This document shows, one piece after another, positions 52,461-64,000 of a stretch of 64,000 nucleotides of DNA. The translations under genes and the position numbers were made by a program. Source of the DNA: Microbacterium enclense (lineage in GTDB: Bacteria > Actinomycetota > Actinomycetes > Actinomycetales > Microbacteriaceae); the NCBI RefSeq assembly GCF_004022425.1, contig NZ_RBZY01000005.1:1-64000 (forward strand), read 5' to 3'. The first letter of the stretch is position 1, and the number at the start of each line of letters is the position of its first letter. Under the pieces are notes generated by a model, which was given only the letters and a program-made list of their open reading frames with translations, searched no databases and was not told where the DNA came from.

Positions 52461-52934
52461 ATGAGCGATCCGATCCCGACGTCGACGTCATCGACGGATG
52501 CCACGAGCGCTGCCGTCCCCGTCGCGCATACCGCGGCCGACTGCCCGCAGTGCTTCACCGAGATGCAGAGCGACGGCGCGTGGTGGCGTGCTCGACCCGC
52601 CGGTTCGCGGCTCGTCGGACTCGTCGTCTCCCGGACGGGGCTCCCCTCGGTCGTGCAGCAGCGTGATGATCTGACCCGCTTCGGCGTCCCGATCGAGGGC
52701 TTCCGCCACCCCGCTCCCGAGACGCTCGAGGACTGGGCGGCCCGACTCGAGCGATTCTTCGGCACGCTCACCCGCGGCGATGTCCTCGTCGTCACCACCG
52801 TCGAAGCCCTCGGCGTCTCACGCTCCGACGCCTCGCGTGCCGTCGCGGAGCTGCGGCAGCGGGGAGTCATCGTGAAGGTCCTCGCCCACGGCGACCGCCA
52901 CCTCCACACCGCCCCGGTCGTCCCGCCGGCCTGA
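52461..52934 (+). CDS. Degenerate serine-recombinase-like (resolvase N-terminal) protein
   Basis: A 157-aa protein. ATG 52461 follows GGAGGTGCCC. After a Thr/Ser/Asp-rich leader and a CPQC pair, residues 55-150 track the resolvase fold: RLVGLVVSRTGLPSVVQQRD matches the ARVST...Q start, RGDVLVVTTVEALGVSRSDA matches GDxLVVxxLDRLGRS, and VAELRQRGVIVKVL matches the following helix and strand. The catalytic-region Arg residues (ARVST, DRLGR) are absent and no DNA-binding domain follows, so recombinase activity is unlikely. Function unknown. Confidence 0.7.
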   Translation: MSDPIPTSTSSTDATSAAVPVAHTAADCPQCFTEMQSDGAWWRARPAGSRLVGLVVSRTGLPSVVQQRDDLTRFGVPIEGFRHPAPETLEDWAARLERFFGTLTRGDVLVVTTVEALGVSRSDASRAVAELRQRGVIVKVLAHGDRHLHTAPVVPPA

Positions 52935-52971
52935 GGCCGGCCCACCCTCGCGGGTGCGTCGGCGATCGCGC

Positions 52972-55318
<2,347 letters not shown>

Positions 55319-55497
55319 GGCGGCCTCCTCGGCAGGGTCGACCCTCAGTGTGCCCGAGGCCTCCGACATCCGCGACCGGTCGACCCACCCCCGAGACCGT
55401 GCCGCGGAGGATCCTGCCGACGCGCCGGGCCACGGCATCCCGAACCGGTGCGTCACCCGCGACCTCCGCACGACGGCGAGCCACCCGCCGGAACGAC

Positions 55498-55529
55498 GTC
55501 GCCCCCGCGGACGGATCCGCGGGGGCGAC
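55498..55529 (-). terminator. Perfect 14-bp hairpin downstream of the DEAD-box helicase gene
   Basis: A 14-bp inverted repeat (55498-55511 with 55516-55529) around a CGGA loop, very GC-rich, 13 nt after the helicase stop on the minus strand. No clear U tract; still the probable 3' end of the helicase mRNA. Confidence 0.7.
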
Positions 55530-55542
55530 GAGAGGAGGAAGG

Positions 55543-57084
55543 TCAGCCCTGGGCGCGACGGCTGGTGCGCGCGCCCCGACCGACGACCATGCCGGTCGTG
55601 GGAGTACCGGATGCCGACCGCCCGGCGCCCTGCGGGCGGGCGGTGTTCGCGCCGCCCCGGGCGTTGCCACCGGCTCCCTGGCCACGACCCGCGCCGGAGC
55701 GCTGGCCCTGCCGCCCGGGCTGCGCCGCGTCGGCCGCGGGGGCGGCCTGACCGGCACCGCGACCGCGGCGACGGCGGCCCTCGCCGGGCGCGGACACGCG
55801 GGGAGCAGCGTCCGACGAGCCCTGACCGCGAGCGGCGCGCTTGCGCTGCGCGTTGGCACCCTGCGAGCGCCCACCGCCCTGCGGCTGCGCGACGATGGGC
55901 TCGGGCTTCACGTACGCGGCGACCTCGCCGACGAGCGCGACGACCTCGGGGGAGGCCGAGGTGACCGGCTGCGGCGTGACGTCGATCTTGGCCTTGCGCA
56001 GGATGTCGAGGGTGTCGCGACGCTGCTCGGGCAGCATGATCGTGACGACGTCGCCGGCCGAACCGGCCCGGGCGGTACGGCCCGAGCGGTGCAGGTATGC
56101 CTTGTGCTCGACGGGCGGGTCGACGTGGACCACGAGCTCCACACCGTCGACGTGCACGCCGCGTGCCGCGACGTCGGTGGCGACGAGGACCTTGGCGCGT
56201 CCGTCGCCGAACGCCGCGAGGTTGCGGTCGCGGGCGGGCTGCGACAGGTTGCCGTGCAGGTCGACGGACGGGATGCCGGCGGCGGTCAGCTCCTTGGCGA
56301 GCTTCTTGGCCTGGTGCTTGGTGCGCATGAAGAGGATGCGGCGAGCGGTTCCGGAAGCGAGTGTCCGGACGAGCTGCTTCTTGGCATCCGCGTCGGCCGG
56401 CGCGAAGACGTGGTGGGTCATCGCGGCGACGTGCGAGTGGGCCTCGTCAACCGAGTGCAGCACCTCGTTGCGGAGGAAGCGCTTGACGAGCTTGTCCACG
56501 CCGTTGTCGAGCGTCGCCGAGAACAGCAGGCGCTGACCGTCGGCGGGCGTACGCGCCAGCAGACGGGTGACGCCGGGGAGGAAGCCCAGGTCGGCCATGT
56601 GGTCGGCCTCGTCGAGGACGGTGATCTCGATCGCGTCGAGGCTCGCGAAGCCCTGACCGATGAGGTCCTCCAGTCGGCCGGGGCACGCGACGAGGATGTC
56701 GACGCCGGCGTTCAGAGCGTCGACCTGACGCTTCTGGTTCACGCCGCCGTAGACGGTCGTGGTGGTGAGGTCGTAGGCCGCGGCGAGGGGCTTGATGACC
56801 TCGTCGATCTGGTTGGCGAGTTCGCGGGTGGGGGCGAGCACGAGAGCGCGGGGCTTGCGTCCGCGGCGGCGGTCGCTCGTCGCGGCCAGGCGCGCCACGA
56901 GCGGCAGCGAGAACGCGAGGGTCTTGCCGGAGCCGGTCTTGCCTCGGCCGAGCACGTCGCGGCCGGCGAGCGTGTCGGGAAGGGTGTCGGCCTGGATCGG
57001 GAAGGGCTCGTTCTTGCCCTGCTCGGCGAGCACGGCGATCAGCGGCGCGGGCACGCCGAGGTCGGTGAAGTTCTGGGACGTCAT
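55543..57084 (-). CDS. DEAD-box RNA helicase (RhlE/CshA-like)
   Basis: A 513-aa cytoplasmic RNA helicase. Motifs: Q motif FPIQADTLPD, I GKTGSGKT, Ia APTRELANQ, Ib CPGRLEDLIGQ, II LDEADHMADLGF, III FSATLD, IV IRRILFMRTKHQ-like region, V VATDVAARGVHV, VI HRSGRTARAG. The C-terminal 110 residues are Arg/Gly/Ala-rich and disordered (GRRRRGRGAGQ), as in RNA-binding tails of actinobacterial RhlE. ATG 57084 follows GGAGACTTC. Often cold-induced; no cold-box was identified here. Confidence 0.95.
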   Translation of the reverse strand: MTSQNFTDLGVPAPLIAVLAEQGKNEPFPIQADTLPDTLAGRDVLGRGKTGSGKTLAFSLPLVARLAATSDRRRGRKPRALVLAPTRELANQIDEVIKPLAAAYDLTTTTVYGGVNQKRQVDALNAGVDILVACPGRLEDLIGQGFASLDAIEITVLDEADHMADLGFLPGVTRLLARTPADGQRLLFSATLDNGVDKLVKRFLRNEVLHSVDEAHSHVAAMTHHVFAPADADAKKQLVRTLASGTARRILFMRTKHQAKKLAKELTAAGIPSVDLHGNLSQPARDRNLAAFGDGRAKVLVATDVAARGVHVDGVELVVHVDPPVEHKAYLHRSGRTARAGSAGDVVTIMLPEQRRDTLDILRKAKIDVTPQPVTSASPEVVALVGEVAAYVKPEPIVAQPQGGGRSQGANAQRKRAARGQGSSDAAPRVSAPGEGRRRRGRGAGQAAPAADAAQPGRQGQRSGAGRGQGAGGNARGGANTARPQGAGRSASGTPTTGMVVGRGARTSRRAQG

Positions 57085-57268
57085 GAAGTCTCCTGCCGCG
57101 GCGCACGCGCGCACGGCGGTTCGGGATGCCGCGATACTGCGGCTGAGATGGGCGAAGGCGCCGGGTGGCGCATCCGTTCGCCGTGAAGGTCAAAGGCCCA
57201 CGCGAGGGGGCCGGTGCGTTCGACGACGCTGGGAGCGAGAGCTCCGGCATCCAGTCTAGCGGGTGGCG

Positions 57269-57841
57269 TCAGTCCGCCGCTCGCCAGCAGCCCGCGACGT
57301 GGTCGTCGACCATGCCCGAGGACTGCATCAGCGCGTACATCGTGGTGGGACCGACGAAGCGGAAACCCCGGCGCCGGAGCTCCTTGCTCATCGCCTCGGA
57401 CTCGGGCGTCACGGCCGGCACCTCGGCGAACGATGACGGGGGCGTGTGCGCGGCGGGGGCGAACGACCACAGCAGGGCGTCGAGCTCTCCGTCTGCCATG
57501 TCGGCCACGATCGCGGCATTGCCGATCACGGCCTCGATCTTGCCGCGGTGGCGGATGATCCCGGCATCCTGGAGCAGGCGATGGACGTCGTCGGGCCCGA
57601 ACGCCGCCACGATCGAGGGTTCGAACCGGTGGAAGACCTCGCGGAAGCGCGGACGCTTACGCAGGATCGTGATCCACGACAGCCCCGCCTGGAAGCCCTC
57701 GAGGCTCATCTTCTCGAACAGGGGCCGGTCGCCCCGCAGCTCGGTGCCCCACTCCTCGTCGTGGTACCTCCGGTACTCGGCGTCGTCGCCGGCCCACGCG
57801 CAGCGGGCGATGCCGTCGGCGTCGATCAGGAGGTCGCTCAT
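57269..57841 (-). CDS. tag: DNA-3-methyladenine glycosylase I
   Basis: Base-excision repair enzyme removing 3-methyladenine. 190 aa. ARCAWAGDDAEYRRYHDEEW has the zinc Cys and the aromatic base-binding residues, FEKMSLEGFQAGLSWITIL is the helix-hairpin-helix family core, and the C-terminal DDHVAGCW supplies the remaining zinc His and Cys. ATG 57841. 184 nt separate it from the helicase gene downstream; nothing gene-like is seen in that gap. Confidence 0.95.
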   Translation of the reverse strand: MSDLLIDADGIARCAWAGDDAEYRRYHDEEWGTELRGDRPLFEKMSLEGFQAGLSWITILRKRPRFREVFHRFEPSIVAAFGPDDVHRLLQDAGIIRHRGKIEAVIGNAAIVADMADGELDALLWSFAPAAHTPPSSFAEVPAVTPESEAMSKELRRRGFRFVGPTTMYALMQSSGMVDDHVAGCWRAAD

Positions 57842-57882
57842 GGTCTCAGGGTAGGCCGGGGGTCGGACACGACCTCGTCGGG

Positions 57883-57967
57883 CGTCGCGAGAACAGGCGG
57901 AGCGCTGCACACAGGCCGATCTCGCCTGAATCGACCTGTTCCGGACACCCGCCCTGTTCTCGCGACG
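57883..57967. repeat. Long-spaced 15-bp inverted repeat with internal CAGG/CCTG elements
   Basis: CGTCGCGAGAACAGG (57883-57897) is exactly inverted at 57953-57967. The 55-nt spacer holds further CAGG and CCTG copies, so the whole could fold as a branched hairpin. It lies in the gap between tag and the acyl-CoA oxidase-like gene. It looks like a REP-type or attC-like intergenic element. Confidence 0.6.
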
Positions 57968-57982
57968 GCCCGCGGACATGAC

Positions 57983-58014
57983 GAAGGGCGGCGGCCGTCC
58001 GACCACCGCCCTTC
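57983..58014 (-). terminator. Terminator hairpin of the acyl-CoA oxidase-like gene
   Basis: A 9-bp perfect stem, GAAGGGCGG (57983-57991) with CCGCCCTTC (58006-58014), with a 14-nt GC-rich loop, 10 nt after the stop of the minus-strand gene. Confidence 0.65.
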
Positions 58015-58024
58015 TCGCGGCGCT

Positions 58025-60127
58025 CTATTTGCCCGGCTTCTTCTCCGGCACCGGGGCGTTGCCCGAGGCCCGCAGCGCGGCGTAGTACGAGGCCGCCTCG
58101 TTCTGCCGGTCGTCCTCGACACCCGTGGCGATCGAGGCGCGGATGTGCGCGGGGCGGTAGCCGAAGGCATCCACCAGGTCCTGGGCGTGCGGGCGCAGGC
58201 GCACGCAGAGACGGTCGATGTAGCTGGACACGGCTGCCGCGCGCTGCGTCGAGAGCCGCCCGTGGATCAGGTACCACGCCAGGTGCTTCTCGATGAGATG
58301 CAGGCCGAACAGGTCGCGCAGCCACGTGAGCACCTGACGCGTGTTGTCGTCGCCGACGCGGTTGATGGCGTCGGTGAACGCCTCCCATTGCAGCAGCTCG
58401 CCGTGCGCTCGCGCGGCTTCGATGAGCTCGGCCTGGTTCTCGTTGAACAGCGCCGCCGCGTCTTCGCGGGAGAGCTTGGATGCCGGACGCAGCCGTCCCG
58501 CGATGTCGGCGACCATCTGCTGCACACGATCGGCGAGCAGCTCGTGCTGCTGCTGGGCGCGCAGGCCCTTCTCGACCGACCGGGCCGTGGACCCGAGATC
58601 GCTGACGGCCTGCCCCAGCTGGCGCAGACCCGCACCGTGGAAGAGCTTCCCGGCCGTCTGCCCGACGGCGAACGCGGCGAGAGCCTTGGCATCCTTGCCC
58701 TTGAACTGCCGAGCGTAGTCGGCGAGCAGGCGCTTGCCGACGAGCTGCAGCAGGACGTTGTTGTCGCCCTCGAACGTGACGTAGATGTCGAGGTCGGCGC
58801 GCAGGCCCACGAGGCGGTTCTCGAACAGGAACCCCTGACCGCCGCACGCCTCGCGCGACTCCTGAAGGGTGTCGAGCGCGTGCCACGTGGACAGCGGCTT
58901 GAGCGCGGCCGCGAGGGTTTCGAGGTCTTCTCGATCGGCATCCGTGTCGAGGCGACCGCTGAAGACGCCGTCGAACTTCTGCAGGAACTCGTCGTGCGCG
59001 AAGATCTGCGCGTACGTCGTGGCCAGGCGCGGCAGCAGGCGACGCTGGTGCTTGCCGTAGTCGAGCAGCGTGACCTCGGGGGTTCCGCTGCCGGAGTCGA
59101 ACTGCCGGCGCTGGTTGCCGTAGGTGACCGCGATCGTGAGGCCGATCGCCGATGCCCAGGCCGCGGCCCCGTCGAGCGAGACCCGGCCCTGCACGAGGGT
59201 GCCGAGCATCGTGAAGAACCGGCGACCCGGGCTGGCGATGTCGCTCGAGTAGGTGCCGTCGGCGGCGACGTCGCCGTAGCGGTTCAGCAGGTTCTCGCGC
59301 GGGATGCGGACCTTGTCGAAGTGCAGGCGCCCGTTGTCGATGCCGTTGAGGCCGCCCTTGAGGCCGTCGTCCTCGCCGCCGATGCCGGGGAGGAAGCTGC
59401 CTTCGTCGTCGCGCAGGGGCACGTAGAAGCAGTGCACACCGTGGTTCACGCCGTTGGTGATGAGCTGCGCGAACACCGTCGCGGCCTTGCCGTGCAGCGC
59501 GGCGTTGCCGAGGTAGTCCTTCCATGCGCCGCGGAACGGCGTGTGAATGATGAACTCCTCGGTGTCGGCGTCGTAGGTCGCCGTCGTGCCGATCGCGGCG
59601 ACGTCCGAGCCGTGCCCGGTCTCGGTCATCGCGAACGCCCCCGGGATGTCGAGGCTCATGATGCCGGGCAGCCACTTCTCGTGGTGCTTCTCTGTGCCCA
59701 GCTGCAGAACAGCCGAACCGAACAGGCCCCACTGGACGCCCGACTTGATCTGCAGGCTGGGGTCGGCGGCGACGAGTTCTTCGAACCCGGCGATGTTGGC
59801 GCCGTTGTTCTCTTCGCCGCCGAACCGCTTCGGGAACGCGCGGTGCACGGCCTTGCGCGCGACGAGCTCGTGCAGCTGGCCGAGCGTGCGCTCGCGGTGG
59901 GCGTCCATGCCCAGGCTGTCATCGCGCCAGAAGAGGGGGTCCTCGAGCATGGCGCGCGCCTCGCGGCGCGTGTCGGCCCACGTTCCGAGCAGCAGGTCGG
60001 TGACCCGCTCGATGTCGATGCGGCTCTCGGCGGCCTCGGCGGCGGAGTGCGCGGCGGTGGGCGCACCCCCGACGGGGGTACGCGTGCTCGTGGCGGGCGT
60101 GGTGGGACGGACGGCGGCGTCGGTCAT
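58025..60127 (-). CDS. Acyl-CoA oxidase/dehydrogenase family protein
   Basis: A 700-aa flavoprotein of fatty-acid beta-oxidation. The length and the motifs AMTETGHGSDVAAIGTTATY and TFEGDNNVLLQLVGKRL (EGDN with the catalytic Glu) match acyl-CoA oxidases; bacterial relatives are often annotated as acyl-CoA dehydrogenases. SREACGGQGFLFENRL is the FAD/dimer region. The N-terminal 35 residues are a Thr/Pro/Ala leader. AAAGG precedes ATG 60127. A dyad at 60195-60213 may be its operator. Confidence 0.92.
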   Translation of the reverse strand: MTDAAVRPTTPATSTRTPVGGAPTAAHSAAEAAESRIDIERVTDLLLGTWADTRREARAMLEDPLFWRDDSLGMDAHRERTLGQLHELVARKAVHRAFPKRFGGEENNGANIAGFEELVAADPSLQIKSGVQWGLFGSAVLQLGTEKHHEKWLPGIMSLDIPGAFAMTETGHGSDVAAIGTTATYDADTEEFIIHTPFRGAWKDYLGNAALHGKAATVFAQLITNGVNHGVHCFYVPLRDDEGSFLPGIGGEDDGLKGGLNGIDNGRLHFDKVRIPRENLLNRYGDVAADGTYSSDIASPGRRFFTMLGTLVQGRVSLDGAAAWASAIGLTIAVTYGNQRRQFDSGSGTPEVTLLDYGKHQRRLLPRLATTYAQIFAHDEFLQKFDGVFSGRLDTDADREDLETLAAALKPLSTWHALDTLQESREACGGQGFLFENRLVGLRADLDIYVTFEGDNNVLLQLVGKRLLADYARQFKGKDAKALAAFAVGQTAGKLFHGAGLRQLGQAVSDLGSTARSVEKGLRAQQQHELLADRVQQMVADIAGRLRPASKLSREDAAALFNENQAELIEAARAHGELLQWEAFTDAINRVGDDNTRQVLTWLRDLFGLHLIEKHLAWYLIHGRLSTQRAAAVSSYIDRLCVRLRPHAQDLVDAFGYRPAHIRASIATGVEDDRQNEAASYYAALRASGNAPVPEKKPGK

Positions 60128-60194
60128 TTCGGCACCTTTCGACGTTGCAAAGGGATGCCACCACGGTAGGAGTCCCACAACAGCCGAGCAAACA

Positions 60195-60213
60195 TTGTGT
60201 GAGGTGCACACAA
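60195..60213 (-). promoter_or_regulatory. Dyad operator upstream of the acyl-CoA oxidase-like gene
   Basis: TTGTGTG (60195-60201) and CACACAA (60207-60213) form a perfect 7-bp dyad with a 5-nt spacer, 68 nt upstream of the start, in the only AT-rich part of the gap. The form suits a TetR- or FadR-type repressor; none is encoded next door. Confidence 0.5.
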
Positions 60214-60280
60214 CCGTGTGCGGCGAGGTCGCGGCCGGCGGTTGTGGGCCGTCAACATCCATGGGAGACCGCCGAGCGTG

Positions 60281-62317
<2,037 letters not shown>

Positions 62318-62520
62318 CCGTCCACGGTAACCCGGGGCACCGACACCCGCGGCGGCCGAACCGGGCCGCCGTGGTCAACGGTCGCGGAATCCGTGCGGTG
62401 GAGGAGCGGCCGCGCCCGCGCAGCGCCGGTATGCACGACGAGGCGCCGTCGCGTCCAGGGATGGCGGAACAGCGCGCACCCTGCCAGCGTTGACGGAAGT
62501 ACCGACGACCCGGAGGCGAC

Positions 62521-62859
62521 ATGACCGACGACCTGACCGTGACCCGCAACGACGAGGCCCACCGCTACGAGGTGCATGTGGACGGCGAGCTGGGGGGCTT
62601 TCTCGAGTTCCGCCCGGCGGGCGAGGGCCGTGTCGCGCTGCCCCACACGGAGGTGGACTCGGCCTTCAAGGGCAAGGGCCTGGGCTCGGCCCTCGCCAGC
62701 GAAGCGCTCGCCGACCTGGCCCGCCGCGGTGACGCGATCATCCCCACGTGCCCCTTCGTGGCCCACTACCTGCGTGAGCACGACGTGCCGGGTCTCGTCA
62801 TCGACTGGCCGCGCGAGGAGGACGCCGCTGACTCCGCCGACCCCGGCGAACCGGCATGA
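62521..62859 (+). CDS. Small GNAT N-acetyltransferase (YjdJ/CG type)
   Basis: A 112-aa acetyltransferase of the short GCN5-related type. LPHTEVDSAFKGKGLGSALA holds the acetyl-CoA pyrophosphate loop (KGKGLGS), and PTCPFVAHYLREH is the conserved C-terminal segment, as in human NAT-like YidJ proteins. GGAGGCGAC precedes the ATG. It overlaps the pirin gene by 4 nt (ATGA). Confidence 0.9.
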   Translation: MTDDLTVTRNDEAHRYEVHVDGELGGFLEFRPAGEGRVALPHTEVDSAFKGKGLGSALASEALADLARRGDAIIPTCPFVAHYLREHDVPGLVIDWPREEDAADSADPGEPA

Positions 62860-63878
62860 CCAGACTGGACGTCGCTCCGCCCGCATCCGAAGGGCCCGTC
62901 GACTGCGACGGACCCCGCTCCCTCGTGGTCGAGGCGCGGGAGGTTCCGCTCGGGGGCGTCCGCGGCATGGAGGTGCACCGCACCCTGCCCCACCGCGCGC
63001 TGCCGATGGTGGGCGCATGGTGCTTCCTCGACCGCTTCGGCCCGCAGGACACCCTGATGCGCGTCGAGCCGCACCCGCACATCGGGTTGCAGACGGTGAC
63101 CTGGCCGATCGTGGGCGAAGTACGACACCGGGATGCCGTCGGCAGCGACGTCGTCGTTCGCCCCGGCGCCCTGAACCTGATGACGAGCGGCGAGGGCATC
63201 GCGCACTCGGAGTACTCGGTCGGTGACGCCCCGATCCCGCTCGACGCCCTGCAATTGTGGGTCGCGCTGCCCGAGGCGCGTCGCCACGGCGCTCCCGCCT
63301 TCGAGCGCCACGAGAACCTCCCGGTGCTGGACCTCGGCGAAGGCGCGGATGCGGTCGTCGTGATGGGCGCGCTCGGCGACGTCGAGTCCCCCGCCACCGT
63401 CCACACGCCCATCGTCGGCGCCGAGCTCCGGCTTCCCGCGGGCGTCCCCGTGCGCGTGCCTCTCGTCCCGGGGTGGGAATATGCGCTGTACGGAATGATC
63501 GGATCCACCGACGTGCAGACGGGAATGGATGCCGTCGACGCCGACGCCGCGCGGCGCGAGACGCCCCTCGCGACGGCGGGGACTACGGCATCCGTCGACG
63601 GATCCCGACTGGTCTATCTCGGCACCGGCCGCGACCACGTGGACGTCGTCTCGCCGGCAGGCGCCCGGGTGTTCCTGCTCGGCGGCGAGCCGTTCGAGGC
63701 GGACATCGTGATGTGGTGGAACTTCGTGGGCCGTTCGCACGACGAGATCGTCGCCGCTCGCGAGGCGTGGGAGGCGCAGTCCTCGCGCTTCGGAGCGGTG
63801 GTCGATCACGGCCCGGAGCGCATCCCCGCCCCGCCGCTGCCCGCCGTGCGGCTCACTCCGCGCCGACGTCGGGTGTAG
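62856..63878 (+). CDS. Pirin family protein (bicupin)
   Basis: A 340-aa cupin-fold protein. The metal-binding N-terminal cupin has PHPHIGLQTVTWPIVGEV (two His) and SGEGIAHSEYS (His and Glu). The C-terminal pirin domain contains FLLGGEPFEADIVMWWNFVG. Some pirins have quercetin dioxygenase activity, others act as regulators; which applies is unknown. Confidence 0.92.
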   Translation: MTRLDVAPPASEGPVDCDGPRSLVVEAREVPLGGVRGMEVHRTLPHRALPMVGAWCFLDRFGPQDTLMRVEPHPHIGLQTVTWPIVGEVRHRDAVGSDVVVRPGALNLMTSGEGIAHSEYSVGDAPIPLDALQLWVALPEARRHGAPAFERHENLPVLDLGEGADAVVVMGALGDVESPATVHTPIVGAELRLPAGVPVRVPLVPGWEYALYGMIGSTDVQTGMDAVDADAARRETPLATAGTTASVDGSRLVYLGTGRDHVDVVSPAGARVFLLGGEPFEADIVMWWNFVGRSHDEIVAAREAWEAQSSRFGAVVDHGPERIPAPPLPAVRLTPRRRRV

Positions 63879-63898
63879 CGCGCCGCGCGAGGCTTCAC

Positions 63899-63947
63899 TG
63901 TCCACTACACGCGGACGGCGCACCGCGGCATCCGCGTGTCGTGGACA
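63899..63947. repeat. REP-like 17-bp imperfect hairpin after the pirin gene
   Basis: The 17-base arms 63899-63915 and 63931-63947 are inverted copies with one mismatch (TGTCCACTACACGCGGA against TCCGCGTGTCGTGGACA), with a 15-nt spacer. It can serve as the pirin terminator but is longer and more regular than needed for that. Downstream sequence to 64000 shows no gene. Confidence 0.65.
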
Positions 63948-64000
63948 CTCGACGAGGCGTCGATCGGCCCGCGGCCCGCGCAGACGACTCCCCACACGCG

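Noticed and set aside
52461-52934. A mobile element based on the resolvase-like gene
   Set aside because: No terminal repeats, transposase or att sites nearby, and catalytic residues are missing.
57446-60169. A 907-codon open frame opposite tag and the acyl-CoA oxidase-like gene
   Set aside because: Antisense artefact of high GC third positions; the opposite strand has clear motifs.

Overview
The window is high-GC actinobacterial DNA, most likely from Microbacteriaceae (Microbacterium or a close relative). The clues are GTG/ATG starts with purine-rich ribosome binding sites, dense 4-nt ATGA/GTGA gene overlaps, and the gene order lysS-panC-DUF2520-PH-PH-DUF3180-folK-folB-folP-folE-ftsH-hpt. 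DUF4192, DUF3180, a mycoredoxin-like protein, many candidate Tat or lipoprotein signals and a heavy use of the heptamer GGATGCC/GGCATCC fit as well. No rRNA, IS element, integrase, prophage or CRISPR array was seen.

Layout. 1-6.6 kb: 5' part of clpC, an autoregulated-looking pair of DUF2975-like membrane proteins with a YozG-like HTH protein, a duplicated-domain lipoprotein, a cardiolipin synthase and a DUF4192 gene. 6.6-17.5 kb: a long leftward housekeeping block (lysyl-tRNA synthetase, pantothenate, PH-domain membrane proteins, folate biosynthesis, FtsH, Hpt). 17.5-39.5 kb: a catabolic region of about 22 kb. It lies exactly between hpt and tilS, two genes that are neighbours in many Gram-positives. 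39.6-46 kb: tilS, ppa, a secreted M23 peptidase, three tRNA genes (Glu, Asp, Phe), chrA and a Gfo/Idh/MocA oxidoreductase. 46-64 kb: a mostly ordinary mixture (polysaccharide deacetylase, GT2-GtrA glycosyltransferase, mycoredoxin, amidohydrolase-kynureninase, CPA1 antiporter, degenerate resolvase-like protein, frameshifted UvrA-like gene, DEAD-box helicase, Tag, acyl-CoA oxidase-like enzyme, RecQ, GNAT, pirin).

The catabolic region is the most interesting part. It holds a GlpD-like oxidase and a glycerol-kinase-like FGGY enzyme with an altered substrate pocket. Divergent from them are two SorC-family regulators of equal length. An RbsABC-type sugar importer follows, with a divergent PepD and an epoxide-hydrolase-fold enzyme. 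Next comes an E1alpha/E1beta 2-oxoacid dehydrogenase whose E2 is split into an 80-aa lipoyl protein and a 222-aa catalytic-only protein, with a class II aldolase gene between them and a lipoate ligase after them. The last genes are a HAD phosphatase, a second FGGY kinase and an AraM-like glycerol-1-phosphate dehydrogenase. Four AT-rich intergenic patches in this region share TATTCA-type half-sites, so the modules may form one regulon. The combination resembles the erythritol (ery) layout plus an araB/araL/araM-like trio plus an acetoin-dehydrogenase-like complex. I infer uptake and breakdown of an unusual polyol or deoxy/branched sugar; the substrate cannot be read from sequence.

Limits: everything here is by-eye reading of translations and motifs. 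Family names come from remembered signatures, and starts were chosen by ribosome binding sites and overlaps.
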